Part shown: positions 51,252 to 60,858 of the stretch, in pieces | How the letters are laid out: each line of letters starts with the position of its first letter | Numbering within the stretch: position 1 is the first letter of the stretch | NCBI RefSeq assembly: GCF_006384255.1 | Contig: NZ_VCED01000006.1 | Location: forward strand, 886 to 64,885 | DNA length: 64,000 bases | Source: Haemophilus seminalis | GTDB taxonomy: Bacteria > Pseudomonadota > Gammaproteobacteria > Enterobacterales > Pasteurellaceae | Direction: 5' to 3' | Notes under the pieces: generated by a model | Databases searched by the model: none | What the model saw: only the letters and a program-made list of their open reading frames with translations | What the model was told of the DNA's origin: nothing | Program-made: the position numbers and the translations under genes

Positions 51252-51300
51252 AGCCTCTAAAAGTTGGATTCTTCCTAACTGATTAGAGGCTTCATTTTAT
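51252..51300 (+). terminator. Terminator of the glucosyltransferase gene
   Basis: AGCCTCTAA (51252-51260) and TTAGAGGCT (51283-51291) pair, extended by AGTT/AACT inside, followed by TCATTTTATTTT. Confidence 0.8.
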
Positions 51301-51361
51301 TTTGACGAAGATCACACTTTTAAATAAAGCCGGTTGTCATCACTTTCAGCTTGGTTATAAT
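51301..51361 (+). promoter_or_regulatory. CRP-dependent promoter of the malQ-glg cluster
   Basis: TTTGA-CGAAGA-TCACA (51301-51316) matches TGTGA-N6-TCACA at 9 of 10 positions with A/T-rich flanks. A promoter follows: TTGTCA (51334-51339) and TATAAT (51356-51361), spacing 16 bp. The CRP centre is about 59.5 bp before the predicted start at 51368, a class I position. Confidence 0.75.
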
Positions 51362-51388
51362 CCCTAACAAGAGTTATACAGTTGTCAT

Positions 51389-53488
51389 GTGGTGTCTATG
51401 CAAATCTCGGATTCTCTCAAGCAAAAAGCAGAAAAATGCGGTATCGCGCTTTCTCATTATGATATTGATGGACATCTTATTTTCGCAGATGAAAAGACGG
51501 TTTCAACTTTTGTTGAGCTTTTGCAGCCTCCTCCAAAAGCGAAAGGACAGTTTGACGATGTACTGGCTGCATTTGAAAATGAACCGATTGATTATCGACT
51601 AAATCGTTTAGATTTGCCACTATCTGCGGAATATCGTTATCAGCTGATTGATGAATCTAATGTCATTCTGTTAGAAAAAACACTTTCAAATTTATCCGCA
51701 CTTTCCTTGCCTCCACTTCCTTTTGGCTATTATAAATTATCTATTTTTTCCGATACAGAACAGTACCGCGTTCGTTTACTTATTTCTCCTAAAACAGCGT
51801 TTCAACCACCCGTATTAAAAAATAAAAAAGTGTGGGGCGTGAATGTGCAACTTTACAGTTTACGCTCAGAACAAAACTGGGGCATTGGCGATTTTGGTGA
51901 TTTAGCCTATTTGATCGAACAAAGTGCAAAACAAGGTGCGGATTATGTGGGAATTAATCCATTACATTTGCCATATCCTGCTGTGCCAAACTGGGTCAGT
52001 CCTTATAGTTCATCCTCTCGTCGTTGGTTAAATTTCTTATATTTGGCAATTCCTGATTTACCAGAATTTAAGCGTTGCCGTTCAGTGCAAAATTGGTTTA
52101 AGCGTGAGGATATTCAGGCAAAAATTGGCACTTTGCGTGAAAGTGATTGCGTCGATTATTCTTCAATATTGGCTTTAAAATTAACCGCATTTGAGTTTCT
52201 ATTTGATTTCTTTCAACGTAGTCAATCCGCTGAAATTGTGACACGTCGAAAAATCTTTGCCGATTATTTAAAAAGCAAAGGGGAACCTTTATTGTTACAG
52301 GGCTTATTTAATGTCTTGGATTTACAAGAACACGCTGATCATCAAGCAGAAGAAAATACCATTGGTTGGCTTGGCTGGCGTAAGGAGTGGCAACATTTAA
52401 GTGCGGTAAAAAGAAAAGCCCTATTAAAAACACACCATGAGCAAATCCAATTTTTTGCTTGGTTGCAATGGCTTACAGAAGAACAACTTTCCGCATTACA
52501 AAATCTTTGTAAACAATCTGGTATGAAGTTAGGGATTTATGGCGATTTAGCTGTGAATAGCTCTCGTGGCAGTGCTGATGTATGGAGTGATCCTGATTTA
52601 TATTGTGTGAATGCTTCTATTGGCGCGCCACCTGATCCGTTAGGCCCCGTCGGGCAAAATTGGAATTTGCCGCCTTATAATCCAACAGAGCTAAAAGCAC
52701 GTGGCTTTGCACCATTTATCGATATGCTACGTGCCAATATGCAATATTTTGGTGTGCTTCGCATCGATCATGTTATGGGCTTATTTCGTTTGTGGTGGAT
52801 TCCGGAAGGAAAAACCGCGGCTGATGGCGCTTATGTACATTATCCTTTTGATGAATTAATGGCGATTCTTGCCATTGAAAGTGTACGCAATGAATGTTTG
52901 ATTATCGGTGAAGATCTTGGCACTGTGCCTGATGAAGTGCGGTGGAAATTAAATGAGTTTCAAATTTTCTCTTATTTTGTATTGTATTTCGCCCAACGAA
53001 ATGGCGAATTTCCTCGTATATCTGATTATCCTCGAAATGCTTATGCCTCTATTGGCACGCATGATGTTCCCTCATTACAAAGTTTTTGGCATTGCCGTGA
53101 TTTAGAATTATTTAATCAACTCGGTATTTTAAATGGGGAAGTGCTTAAGCAAAAATACGATCAACGCGTCATGGATAAACAAGCCTTATTAAATAGTTTA
53201 CATCGTGATAATTATTTACCGCCGCATTATGAAGGCGATGCGCTTTCTATGGCGATGCACGATCATTTAAACCGAATGATCCATCATTATTTAGCGGAAA
53301 GTAACAGCCGATTGATTGGTGTGCAATTAGAAAATTTACTTAGCCAAGAAATCAGTTTTAATTTGCCAGGCACCTCAAATGAATACCCAAACTGGTGCAA
53401 GAAACTTGCTCAACCGTTAGCGTTTATTTTTAGCAATGAAGCTTTAAAAACGTTCTTTGTGCAAATTAACCAAGGGCGAAATGTATAA
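51389..53488 (+). CDS. malQ: 4-alpha-glucanotransferase (amylomaltase)
   Basis: 699 residues if the GTG at 51389 is used; a second GTG (51392) and ATG (51398) are equally open and no ribosome binding site decides between them. GH77 disproportionating enzyme: VQLYSLRSEQNWGIGDFGDL, the nucleophile region GVLRIDHVMGLFRLWWIP, IIGEDLGTVP and IGTHDVPSLQSFW. It shortens and rejoins malto-oligosaccharides released during glycogen turnover. It leads the glg cluster, 9 nt before glgB. Confidence 0.96.
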   Translation: MVSMQISDSLKQKAEKCGIALSHYDIDGHLIFADEKTVSTFVELLQPPPKAKGQFDDVLAAFENEPIDYRLNRLDLPLSAEYRYQLIDESNVILLEKTLSNLSALSLPPLPFGYYKLSIFSDTEQYRVRLLISPKTAFQPPVLKNKKVWGVNVQLYSLRSEQNWGIGDFGDLAYLIEQSAKQGADYVGINPLHLPYPAVPNWVSPYSSSSRRWLNFLYLAIPDLPEFKRCRSVQNWFKREDIQAKIGTLRESDCVDYSSILALKLTAFEFLFDFFQRSQSAEIVTRRKIFADYLKSKGEPLLLQGLFNVLDLQEHADHQAEENTIGWLGWRKEWQHLSAVKRKALLKTHHEQIQFFAWLQWLTEEQLSALQNLCKQSGMKLGIYGDLAVNSSRGSADVWSDPDLYCVNASIGAPPDPLGPVGQNWNLPPYNPTELKARGFAPFIDMLRANMQYFGVLRIDHVMGLFRLWWIPEGKTAADGAYVHYPFDELMAILAIESVRNECLIIGEDLGTVPDEVRWKLNEFQIFSYFVLYFAQRNGEFPRISDYPRNAYASIGTHDVPSLQSFWHCRDLELFNQLGILNGEVLKQKYDQRVMDKQALLNSLHRDNYLPPHYEGDALSMAMHDHLNRMIHHYLAESNSRLIGVQLENLLSQEISFNLPGTSNEYPNWCKKLAQPLAFIFSNEALKTFFVQINQGRNV

Positions 53489-53497
53489 GGAGTAAAT

Positions 53498-55687
53498 ATG
53501 ACAACCGCAGTAACACAAGCAATTATTGATGGTTTTTTTGATGCGAGCAATGGCGATCCTTTTGCTACGCTTGGTATGCACGAAACTGAGCGAGGAATTG
53601 AAATTCGTACGTTATTGCCAGATGCCAATCGAGTGGTGGTGATTGAGCGTGAAAGTGGTAAAGAAATAACGGAACTGGATTGTGTCGATGAGCGTGGCTT
53701 TTTTGTTAGTGTTATTCCAAATTGTCGTCATTTTTTTGCTTATCAATTACAGGTTTTTTGGGGCAATGAATCGCAAATAGTCGAAGATCCTTATCGTTTT
53801 CATCCTATGATTGATGATTTAGAACAATGGCTACTTTCTGAAGGTTCTATGCTTCGCCCCTATGAAGTGCTTGGGGCGCATTTTATGGAATGTGATGGTG
53901 TGAGTGGGGTGAATTTCCGCTTGTGGGCACCTAATGCAAGACGAGTTTCTATTGTGGGTGATTTCAACTATTGGGATGGTCGCCGTCATCCTATGCGTTT
54001 TCATCTAAAAAGTGGTGTGTGGGAGCTCTTTTTACCAAAAGCCAGTTTAGGACAACTCTATAAGTTTGAATTAATTGATTGCCATGGCAATCTTCGTTTG
54101 AAAGCCGATCCCTTTGCCTTTAGTTCGCAACTTCGCCCTGATACAGCATCGCAAGTGAGTGCATTACCAAATGTGGTGGAAATGACGGAACAACGTCGTC
54201 AAGCAAATCAAGCGAATCAACCGATTTCCATTTATGAAGTGCATTTAGGATCTTGGCGTCGTAATTTAGAAAACAATTTTTGGCTAGATTACGATCAAAT
54301 TGCTGATGAATTAATTCCTTATGTAAAAGATATGGGCTTCACCCATATAGAATTTTTACCGCTTTCTGAATTTCCATTTGATGGTTCTTGGGGCTATCAA
54401 CCACTCGGACTTTATTCGCCCACCAGTCGCTTTGGTTCACCCGAGGCATTCCGTCGTTTAGTAAAACGTGCACATGATGCGGGAATTAATGTGATTTTAG
54501 ATTGGGTGCCAGGTCACTTCCCAAGTGATACGCATGGTTTAGTCGCATTTGATGGCACAGCCTTGTATGAGCATGAAGATCCTCGCGAAGGCTATCATCA
54601 AGACTGGAATACCTTAATTTATAACTATGGGCGTAATGAGGTCAAAAATTTCTTATCCAGTAATGCACTGTATTGGCTTGAACGCTTTGGTGTAGATGGT
54701 ATTCGCGTGGATGCCGTGGCTTCGATGATTTACCGAGATTACAGCCGTGCGGAAGGTGAGTGGATTCCAAATCAATATGGTGGACGTGAAAACTTAGAAG
54801 CCATTGAATTTTTAAAACATACCAACTGGAAAATCCACAGTGAAATAGCGGGGGCGATTTCTATTGCGGAGGAATCTACCTCTTTTGCTGGTGTGACCCA
54901 CCCGAGTGAAAACGGTGGATTGGGATTTAATTTTAAATGGAATATGGGCTGGATGAACGATACGCTCGCCTATATGCAGCTTGACCCAATTTATCGCCAA
55001 TACCATCACAATAAAATGACCTTTGGGATGATGTATCAATACAGTGAAAATTTTGTGCTACCGCTTTCCCATGATGAAGTGGTGCATGGCAAATATTCGC
55101 TCCTCGATAAAATGCCAGGAGACGCATGGCAAAAATTTGCGAACTTACGCGCTTACTACGGTTATATGTGGGCGCACCCAGGTAAAAAATTACTCTTTAT
55201 GGGCAATGAATTTGCTCAAGGTCGTGAGTGGAATTACGAAGAAAGTTTGGACTGGTTCTTACTTGACGAAAATATCGGTGGTGGCTGGCATAAAGGCGTA
55301 TTGAAATTAGTAAAAGACTTGAATCATATTTACCGAGAAAACTCACCGCTCTTTGAACTGGATTATTCACCTGAAGGCTTTGATTGGCTTGTCGTTGATG
55401 ATGCGGCAAATTCTGTATTTGTTTTTGAGCGTCGCAGTTCAAATAGTGAGCGCATTATTGTCATCAGCAACTTCACCCCTGTGCCTCGCCATAATTACCG
55501 TATTGGGGTAAATGTTGCAGGCACTTATGAAGAAATTCTGAATACTGATTCTATGTATTATCAAGGCTCAAACGTGGGCAATTTTGGCTATGTAACAAGT
55601 GAAGAAATTGAAAGCCATGGACGAGAAAATTCGATTTCGATTTCTATTCCACCATTGGCGACAGTTTATTTGAAATACAATTTGTAA
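53498..55687 (+). CDS. glgB: Glycogen branching enzyme
   Basis: 729 residues, normal for GlgB. An N-terminal N1 module, a CBM48 ([21 protein letters not shown], about 133), then the GH13 barrel: [20 protein letters not shown] (nucleophile Asp about 405), EESTSF (acid Glu about 458) and [11 protein letters not shown]. It makes alpha-1,6 branches. AAGGAG lies before the ATG. It is followed 3 nt later by glgX. Confidence 0.97.
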   Translation: MTTAVTQAIIDGFFDASNGDPFATLGMHETERGIEIRTLLPDANRVVVIERESGKEITELDCVDERGFFVSVIPNCRHFFAYQLQVFWGNESQIVEDPYRFHPMIDDLEQWLLSEGSMLRPYEVLGAHFMECDGVSGVNFRLWAPNARRVSIVGDFNYWDGRRHPMRFHLKSGVWELFLPKASLGQLYKFELIDCHGNLRLKADPFAFSSQLRPDTASQVSALPNVVEMTEQRRQANQANQPISIYEVHLGSWRRNLENNFWLDYDQIADELIPYVKDMGFTHIEFLPLSEFPFDGSWGYQPLGLYSPTSRFGSPEAFRRLVKRAHDAGINVILDWVPGHFPSDTHGLVAFDGTALYEHEDPREGYHQDWNTLIYNYGRNEVKNFLSSNALYWLERFGVDGIRVDAVASMIYRDYSRAEGEWIPNQYGGRENLEAIEFLKHTNWKIHSEIAGAISIAEESTSFAGVTHPSENGGLGFNFKWNMGWMNDTLAYMQLDPIYRQYHHNKMTFGMMYQYSENFVLPLSHDEVVHGKYSLLDKMPGDAWQKFANLRAYYGYMWAHPGKKLLFMGNEFAQGREWNYEESLDWFLLDENIGGGWHKGVLKLVKDLNHIYRENSPLFELDYSPEGFDWLVVDDAANSVFVFERRSSNSERIIVISNFTPVPRHNYRIGVNVAGTYEEILNTDSMYYQGSNVGNFGYVTSEEIESHGRENSISISIPPLATVYLKYNL

Positions 55688-55690
55688 GAT

Positions 55691-57667
55691 ATGTTTACGA
55701 TTTATAACAACGGCAAACCAGCGCCAATGGGCTATTCAATATTTACCGAGAATGGCGTGAAGGTAACTAATTTTGCACTATTCTCTGCTGCAGCGAGTGG
55801 TGTGGAACTTTGCCTGTTTGATGGGGATAAGGAAACTCGCTTTCCTATGGTTCGCACAAATAATGTATGGCATTTATCTGTAGCAGGCGTTGAGGTTGGG
55901 GCAGAATATGGATTCCGCATTCATGGTGAACATGCCAATCCGAATAAATTAATGCTCGATCCTTATGCGAAAGCGGTGAATAGTAAACCAGATTTAACTA
56001 TCGAAGAAAGTCGTTCTTGGTTCTTAATGAATGATCATCGCGATAATGCTCATATTGCGCCAAGAGCGGTGATTATTTTAGAAGATTTTAATTGGGAAAA
56101 TGATTCCGCACTCAATACGCCTTGGGCGGAAACCATTGTGTATGAATTGCATGTCAAAGGTTTTAGCCAACTTAACGACAAGATTCCCGCTCAATTACGG
56201 GGCACCTATGCAGGCTTAAGTCATCCTACTAATTTAGCTTATTTAAAAGAATTAGGCGTGACAGCAGTGGAATTGTTACCTGTAAATTTCCATATAAATG
56301 AACCGCACTTACAGGCACGAGGCTTACAAAATTATTGGGGATACAATCCTTTAGCTATGTTTGCGGTGGAACCTAAATATGCGGCAACAAATAATCCATT
56401 AGCAGAATTTAAAGCGATGGTGAAGGCGTTTCATAAAGAGGGCATTGAAGTTATTTTAGATGTGGTATTTAACCATTCTGCAGAATCAGAGCAAACTTAC
56501 CCAACATTCTGCCAGCGTGGTATTGATGATCAAACTTACTATTGGCGCAACGATCAAGGGCGTTATATCAATTGGACTGGCTGCGGCAATATGCTCAATT
56601 TATCCTCTGATGTCGGGCGAAAATGGGTCGTAGATTGTTTACGTTATTGGGCTGAACAGTGTCATGTTGATGGTTTTCGATTTGATTTAGCCTCGGTGCT
56701 TGGGCGTGATACACCAGATTTTAATGCACAAGCTCAGCTTTTTACTGACATAAAAAATGAGCCAAGTTTACAAAATATTAAATTGATTGCCGAGCCGTGG
56801 GATATCGGACATTACGGCTATCAAGTCGGGAATTTCCCGAGTTACTTTGCTGAATGGAATGATCGTTTTCGTGATGATCTTTGTCGTTTTTGGTTATGGA
56901 AAAGTGGTGAAATCGGTGCATTTGCAGAACGCTTTGCAGGTTCTAGCGATTTATTTAAGAAAAATGATCGCTTGCCGCATACGACGCTTAATTTTATTAC
57001 CGCCCATGATGGTTTTGTTATGCAAGATTTGGTGAGTTATGACCAAAAATATAACGAAGCGAATGGCGAAGAAAATCGTGATGGTCGCAATGAAAATTAC
57101 AGTTATAACCATGGGGTAGAAGGTTCTACTGAATCCCTTTCTGAACCGCAAAAAAGTGCGGTGGAAAATAACCGCACTTTTGCACAAAGTGGATTATTAA
57201 TGAGTTTATTGTTGGCGAATGGAACACCTATGCTTTTGGCAGGTGATGAGTTCGGCAACACTCAATATGGTAACAATAATGCCTATTGCCAAGATAACGA
57301 GATTACTTGGCTGAAATGGGTAAATTTTAACAAGGAATTATTTGAACTTACCAAGCAAACGATTGCGGCGCGTAAGCAAATTGGTAGTTTAAACCGGAAT
57401 CAATGGTGGTCAGGTGACAATGTGCAATGGCTTAACATTCACGGTAACCAGATGACAGTTGACGATTGGCAAAATCAACAAACCAAAGCATTACAAGTAG
57501 TTTTAGATAAGCATTGTCTTTTATTGATTAATGCCAAAGCCGAAGGACAGGTATTTCACTTACCTGATGGAAAATGGAAACCTCAAATCGGCACACATAA
57601 TTTAACTCTCGATGCACAACAAGCAGAGCTTAGCTCAATGGGCTTTTGTATGCTGAGTGACGAATAA
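55691..57667 (+). CDS. glgX: Glycogen debranching enzyme GlgX
   Basis: 658 residues, GH13 isoamylase-type enzyme that removes short branches left by phosphorylase. CBM48 near the N-terminus, then VILDVVFNHSAES, GFRFDLASVLGRD (nucleophile Asp), LIAEPWD (acid Glu) and FITAHDGFVMQDL. No clear Shine-Dalgarno; the 3-nt spacing from glgB suggests translational coupling. Confidence 0.96.
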   Translation: MFTIYNNGKPAPMGYSIFTENGVKVTNFALFSAAASGVELCLFDGDKETRFPMVRTNNVWHLSVAGVEVGAEYGFRIHGEHANPNKLMLDPYAKAVNSKPDLTIEESRSWFLMNDHRDNAHIAPRAVIILEDFNWENDSALNTPWAETIVYELHVKGFSQLNDKIPAQLRGTYAGLSHPTNLAYLKELGVTAVELLPVNFHINEPHLQARGLQNYWGYNPLAMFAVEPKYAATNNPLAEFKAMVKAFHKEGIEVILDVVFNHSAESEQTYPTFCQRGIDDQTYYWRNDQGRYINWTGCGNMLNLSSDVGRKWVVDCLRYWAEQCHVDGFRFDLASVLGRDTPDFNAQAQLFTDIKNEPSLQNIKLIAEPWDIGHYGYQVGNFPSYFAEWNDRFRDDLCRFWLWKSGEIGAFAERFAGSSDLFKKNDRLPHTTLNFITAHDGFVMQDLVSYDQKYNEANGEENRDGRNENYSYNHGVEGSTESLSEPQKSAVENNRTFAQSGLLMSLLLANGTPMLLAGDEFGNTQYGNNNAYCQDNEITWLKWVNFNKELFELTKQTIAARKQIGSLNRNQWWSGDNVQWLNIHGNQMTVDDWQNQQTKALQVVLDKHCLLLINAKAEGQVFHLPDGKWKPQIGTHNLTLDAQQAELSSMGFCMLSDE

Positions 57668-57689
57668 CTATAAGACTATGGAGATCCTT

Positions 57690-58991
57690 ATGAAAGCTGG
57701 CGACCTTAACAAATATGATTTAGTTAAAAATACTTTGGTGCTTATTCTTGCGGGTGGACGTGGTTCACGCTTGCATGAACTTACGGATAAGCGTGCAAAA
57801 CCAGCCCTTTATTTTGGTGGCAATCGCCGTATTATTGATTTTGCACTTTCTAATTGTATTAACTCTGGTTTAAACCGAATTGGGGTAGTAACTCAATACG
57901 CGGCACACTCTTTACTTCGTCATTTGCAAACAGGTTGGTCTTTCTTACCACAAGAAAAAGGGGAGTTTGTTGATATGCTTCCTGCTCGTCAACAAATTGA
58001 TGATTCAACTTGGTATCGTGGTACGGCGGATGCGGTTTATCAAAATATGGCGATTATTCGTGATCATTATCGCCCTAAATATGTTTTGATCTTGGCAGGT
58101 GACCATATTTACAAACAAGACTATAGCGTCATGTTGATGGACCATGTGAACAGCGGTGCAAAATGTACGGTGGGTTGTATTGAAGTACCTCGCTCTGAAG
58201 CACATGAATTTGGTGTAATGGCGGTAAACGAAAATTTAAAAGTCAAAGCCTTTGTTGAAAAACCAAAAGATCCGCCAGCCATGGTAGGTAAACCTGATGT
58301 TTCACTCGCATCAATGGGGATTTATGTATTTGATGCTGACTATCTTTACAAAATGTTGGAGAGAGAGGTCAATACACCACAAACTAGCCACGATTTCGGT
58401 AAAGATGTATTACCAAAATGTTTAGCAGAAGAAACCCTTTATGCGCATCCTTTCAGCCGTTCTTGCATGGGACGTAATACTGAAGGTGAAATTTATTGGC
58501 GTGATGTGGGGACATTAGATAGCTTCTGGCAATCTAATATCGATTTAGTATCTGAAAATCCACAGCTTGATATTTATGACCAAAGTTGGCCAATTCGAGG
58601 TAATCCAATTCAAGCTTACCCGTCAAAATTCTTCTACAAAAATTCAAACGTTCACCCAGTCGATAATTCTTTAATTGGCGGCGGTTGCGTGATTACTGAT
58701 GCTTCTATCAGTAATTCCGTGCTATTCGATCGCGTGAAAATTGATGCTTTTTCAAAAGTGGATCATTGCGTGGTATTGCCACAAGTTAAAATCGGTAAGA
58801 ATTGTATATTGAAAAACTGTATTCTCGACCGTGAATGTATTATTCCAGATGGCATGGAAATTGGTGTGAATATGGAAGAAGATAAAAAACGATTCCGTAT
58901 CAGTTCAACTGGTAAAGTGATTCTAGTTACCCCGAAAATGCTGAAAAAATTAGAAGGGGAAGAAGTCGTATCTGAAGAGCATTTAGATTAA
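57690..58991 (+). CDS. glgC: Glucose-1-phosphate adenylyltransferase
   Basis: 433 residues from ATG at 57690, preceded by GGAGA; the frame opens earlier inside glgX. It makes ADP-glucose, the committed step. LILAGGRGSRLHELTDKRAKPALYFGG-like start region (nucleotidyltransferase loop and activator-binding lysine), AGDHIYKQDY, FVEKPKDPP and SCMGRNTEGEIYWRDVG, then a left-handed beta-helix. In E. coli it is the allosteric control point. Confidence 0.97.
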   Translation: MKAGDLNKYDLVKNTLVLILAGGRGSRLHELTDKRAKPALYFGGNRRIIDFALSNCINSGLNRIGVVTQYAAHSLLRHLQTGWSFLPQEKGEFVDMLPARQQIDDSTWYRGTADAVYQNMAIIRDHYRPKYVLILAGDHIYKQDYSVMLMDHVNSGAKCTVGCIEVPRSEAHEFGVMAVNENLKVKAFVEKPKDPPAMVGKPDVSLASMGIYVFDADYLYKMLEREVNTPQTSHDFGKDVLPKCLAEETLYAHPFSRSCMGRNTEGEIYWRDVGTLDSFWQSNIDLVSENPQLDIYDQSWPIRGNPIQAYPSKFFYKNSNVHPVDNSLIGGGCVITDASISNSVLFDRVKIDAFSKVDHCVVLPQVKIGKNCILKNCILDRECIIPDGMEIGVNMEEDKKRFRISSTGKVILVTPKMLKKLEGEEVVSEEHLD

Positions 58992-58996
58992 TGATG

Positions 58997-59025
58997 AAAA
59001 GTGCGGTGAATTTTGACCGCACTTT
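58997..59025 (+). terminator. Uptake-sequence terminator after glgC
   Basis: AAAAGTGCGGT (58997-59007) and ACCGCACTTT (59016-59025) form a stem 5 nt after the glgC stop. It may separate glgC from glgA. Confidence 0.7.
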
Positions 59026-59032
59026 ATAGCCA

Positions 59033-59146
59033 CTCTTTAGCAAAGAGGAAGAGAGGAGATTTGGTAGAAGTGAAATCAACCTCATTAGAATTTCAAGCAT
59101 CGTAATCAAATCTCCCCCAACCCCTCTTTTCTAAAGAGGGGGGGGG
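59033..59146. mobile_element. MITE-like palindromic element with a G9 tract, between glgC and glgA
   Basis: Left arm CTCTTTAGCAAAGAGG (59033-59048) and right arm CCTCTTTTCTAAAGAG (59123-59138) are inverted repeats with one mismatch. Inside them AGATTTGG and TCAAATCT are also opposed. A run of nine Gs (59138-59146) ends the element. No coding capacity. Elements ending in CCCCTCTTT/AAAGAGGGG occur dispersed in other bacterial genomes. Confidence 0.55.
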
Positions 59147-59187
59147 ATCGGGCATTATTTATGTTTTATAGGGAAAATAAAAATTAA

Positions 59188-60618
59188 ATGAAAGTTTTAC
59201 ACGTTTGCTCAGAATTTTATCCGCTCCTCAAAACAGGCGGTTTAGCCGATGTTTTAGGTGCTTTGCCACAAGCGCAAAATCAAATAGGGCTTGATGCACG
59301 CATTTTATTGCCAGCTTATCCAGCGATTTCAGCAGGTATTTCTAATACACAAGTTGTGGCCGAATTTGATAATTTTGCGGGACACGTTGTGTTGCGCTAT
59401 GGCGAATATAATGGTGTGGGCGTTTATTTAATCGATGCGCCACATTTATATGCGCGGGAGGGGAATCCATATCACGATTGTTACTATAATGATTATGGTG
59501 ATAACTATAAACGTTTTGCCTTACTTGGTTGGGTTGGCGCTGAATTATCTACTGGTTTAGATAGCTGGTGGCGTGCAGATGTGGTTCATGCTCATGATTG
59601 GCATGCAGGTTTATGTGCCGCTTACTTATTTAATAAAGGTCGCCCAGCAAAATCCGTATTTACGATCCACAATTTAGCGTATCAAGGACAATTTCATTAT
59701 CAGCATTTGTTTGAAATTGGCTTACCAGCAGGCATGTTTAATGTTGATGGTTTAGAGTTATTTGGACAGATTTCCTATTTAAAAGCAGGCTTATTTTACT
59801 CCGATGCGAGCACAGCAGTGAGCCCGACTTATGCCAAAGAGATTACAACACCTGAATTTGCCTATGGCTTGGAAGGTTTACTTTCTGGTTTAAAATCTCA
59901 AGGGCGTTTAGTGGGGATTCTTAATGGGGTAGATGAAAATATTTGGCATCCAAATGCCGATCAATATATTCAGCATCGTTACAAATTGAAACATATGGCA
60001 GGTAAAAAACAGAATAAAGCTGAACTGCAAGCTTATTTTAATTTACCGCAAGAGGAAAATGCATTGGCATTTGTGATGGTAACCCGCTTAACCGAGCAAA
60101 AAGGCGTGGATTTATTGATTGAAAGTGCGGATGAAATTGTAAAACAAAATGGCCAGCTGATGATTTTGGGCTCAGGCGCACCGCACTTTGAACAAGGTAT
60201 TCGTGAGCTTGCTGAACGCTATCCAAAAAATGTTGCAGTCAAAATTGGTTACGATGAAACACTGTCACATTTATTAGTGGCAGGTGGTGATGTGATTTTA
60301 GTGCCAAGCCGTTTTGAGCCTTGTGGCTTAACACAACTTTATGGTTTGCAATATGGCACCCTTCCTCTTGTTCGTAAAACGGGTGGTTTAGCCGATACGG
60401 TGGTAGATAGCACACCGGAAAATATTAAAGATCGCACGGCAACTGGTTTTGTGTTTGAGCAAGCGACAGCTGAAGATTTACGCAGAAGCATTCAACAAGC
60501 GTTTGATATTTGGCAAAAACCGAGAGTCTGGTCAGCATTGCGAGCGAATGCGATGACACAAGATTTCAGCTGGCGTAAAGCAGCAGAACAATATCGTGCA
60601 CTTTATGAACGTTTGTAG
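59188..60618 (+). CDS. glgA: Glycogen synthase
   Basis: 476 residues, GT5. ADP-glucose-binding KTGGLADVLG near the N-terminus, DVVHAHDWHAGL, SVFTIHNLAYQGQF, and in the C-terminal lobe VTRLTEQKGVDLL and the catalytic VPSRFEPCGLTQLYGL. It extends alpha-1,4 chains. AGGGAAAATAAAAATTAA lies before the ATG. It is separated from glgC by 196 bp holding a terminator and a palindromic element, so it may have its own promoter. Confidence 0.97.
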   Translation: MKVLHVCSEFYPLLKTGGLADVLGALPQAQNQIGLDARILLPAYPAISAGISNTQVVAEFDNFAGHVVLRYGEYNGVGVYLIDAPHLYAREGNPYHDCYYNDYGDNYKRFALLGWVGAELSTGLDSWWRADVVHAHDWHAGLCAAYLFNKGRPAKSVFTIHNLAYQGQFHYQHLFEIGLPAGMFNVDGLELFGQISYLKAGLFYSDASTAVSPTYAKEITTPEFAYGLEGLLSGLKSQGRLVGILNGVDENIWHPNADQYIQHRYKLKHMAGKKQNKAELQAYFNLPQEENALAFVMVTRLTEQKGVDLLIESADEIVKQNGQLMILGSGAPHFEQGIRELAERYPKNVAVKIGYDETLSHLLVAGGDVILVPSRFEPCGLTQLYGLQYGTLPLVRKTGGLADTVVDSTPENIKDRTATGFVFEQATAEDLRRSIQQAFDIWQKPRVWSALRANAMTQDFSWRKAAEQYRALYERL

Positions 60619-60858
60619 TTTTATTTATAAACGTTAAGAGCAACAGTCTGTTTGTAGATTATTGTTGCAAGCTCTGTGATTATGCTTGTTTTTCGACAAG
60701 ATAAGCATAAAATTTGAACGAATTTATTAGAGGTATAAAGGTTCTCGGATACAAAGAGCGGTCTATTTCGATTGATTTTTTGAAATGTGCGTGAATTTTT
60801 AAATCAACATCTCTTTTATTATAGATAATTTTTTAACATTCAAACCGAGGTTTTACTT
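60619..60858 (+). other. Structured 240-bp gap between glgA and glgP
   Basis: No ORF of note. Two hairpin-prone stretches are visible: AGAGCAACA...TGTTGCAAGCTCT around 60638-60678, and TTATGCTTGT...ACAAGATAAGCATAA around 60681-60711. A -10-like TATTATAGATAAT lies near 60818. It could hold a processing site, a leader structure or a promoter for glgP. Confidence 0.4.
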
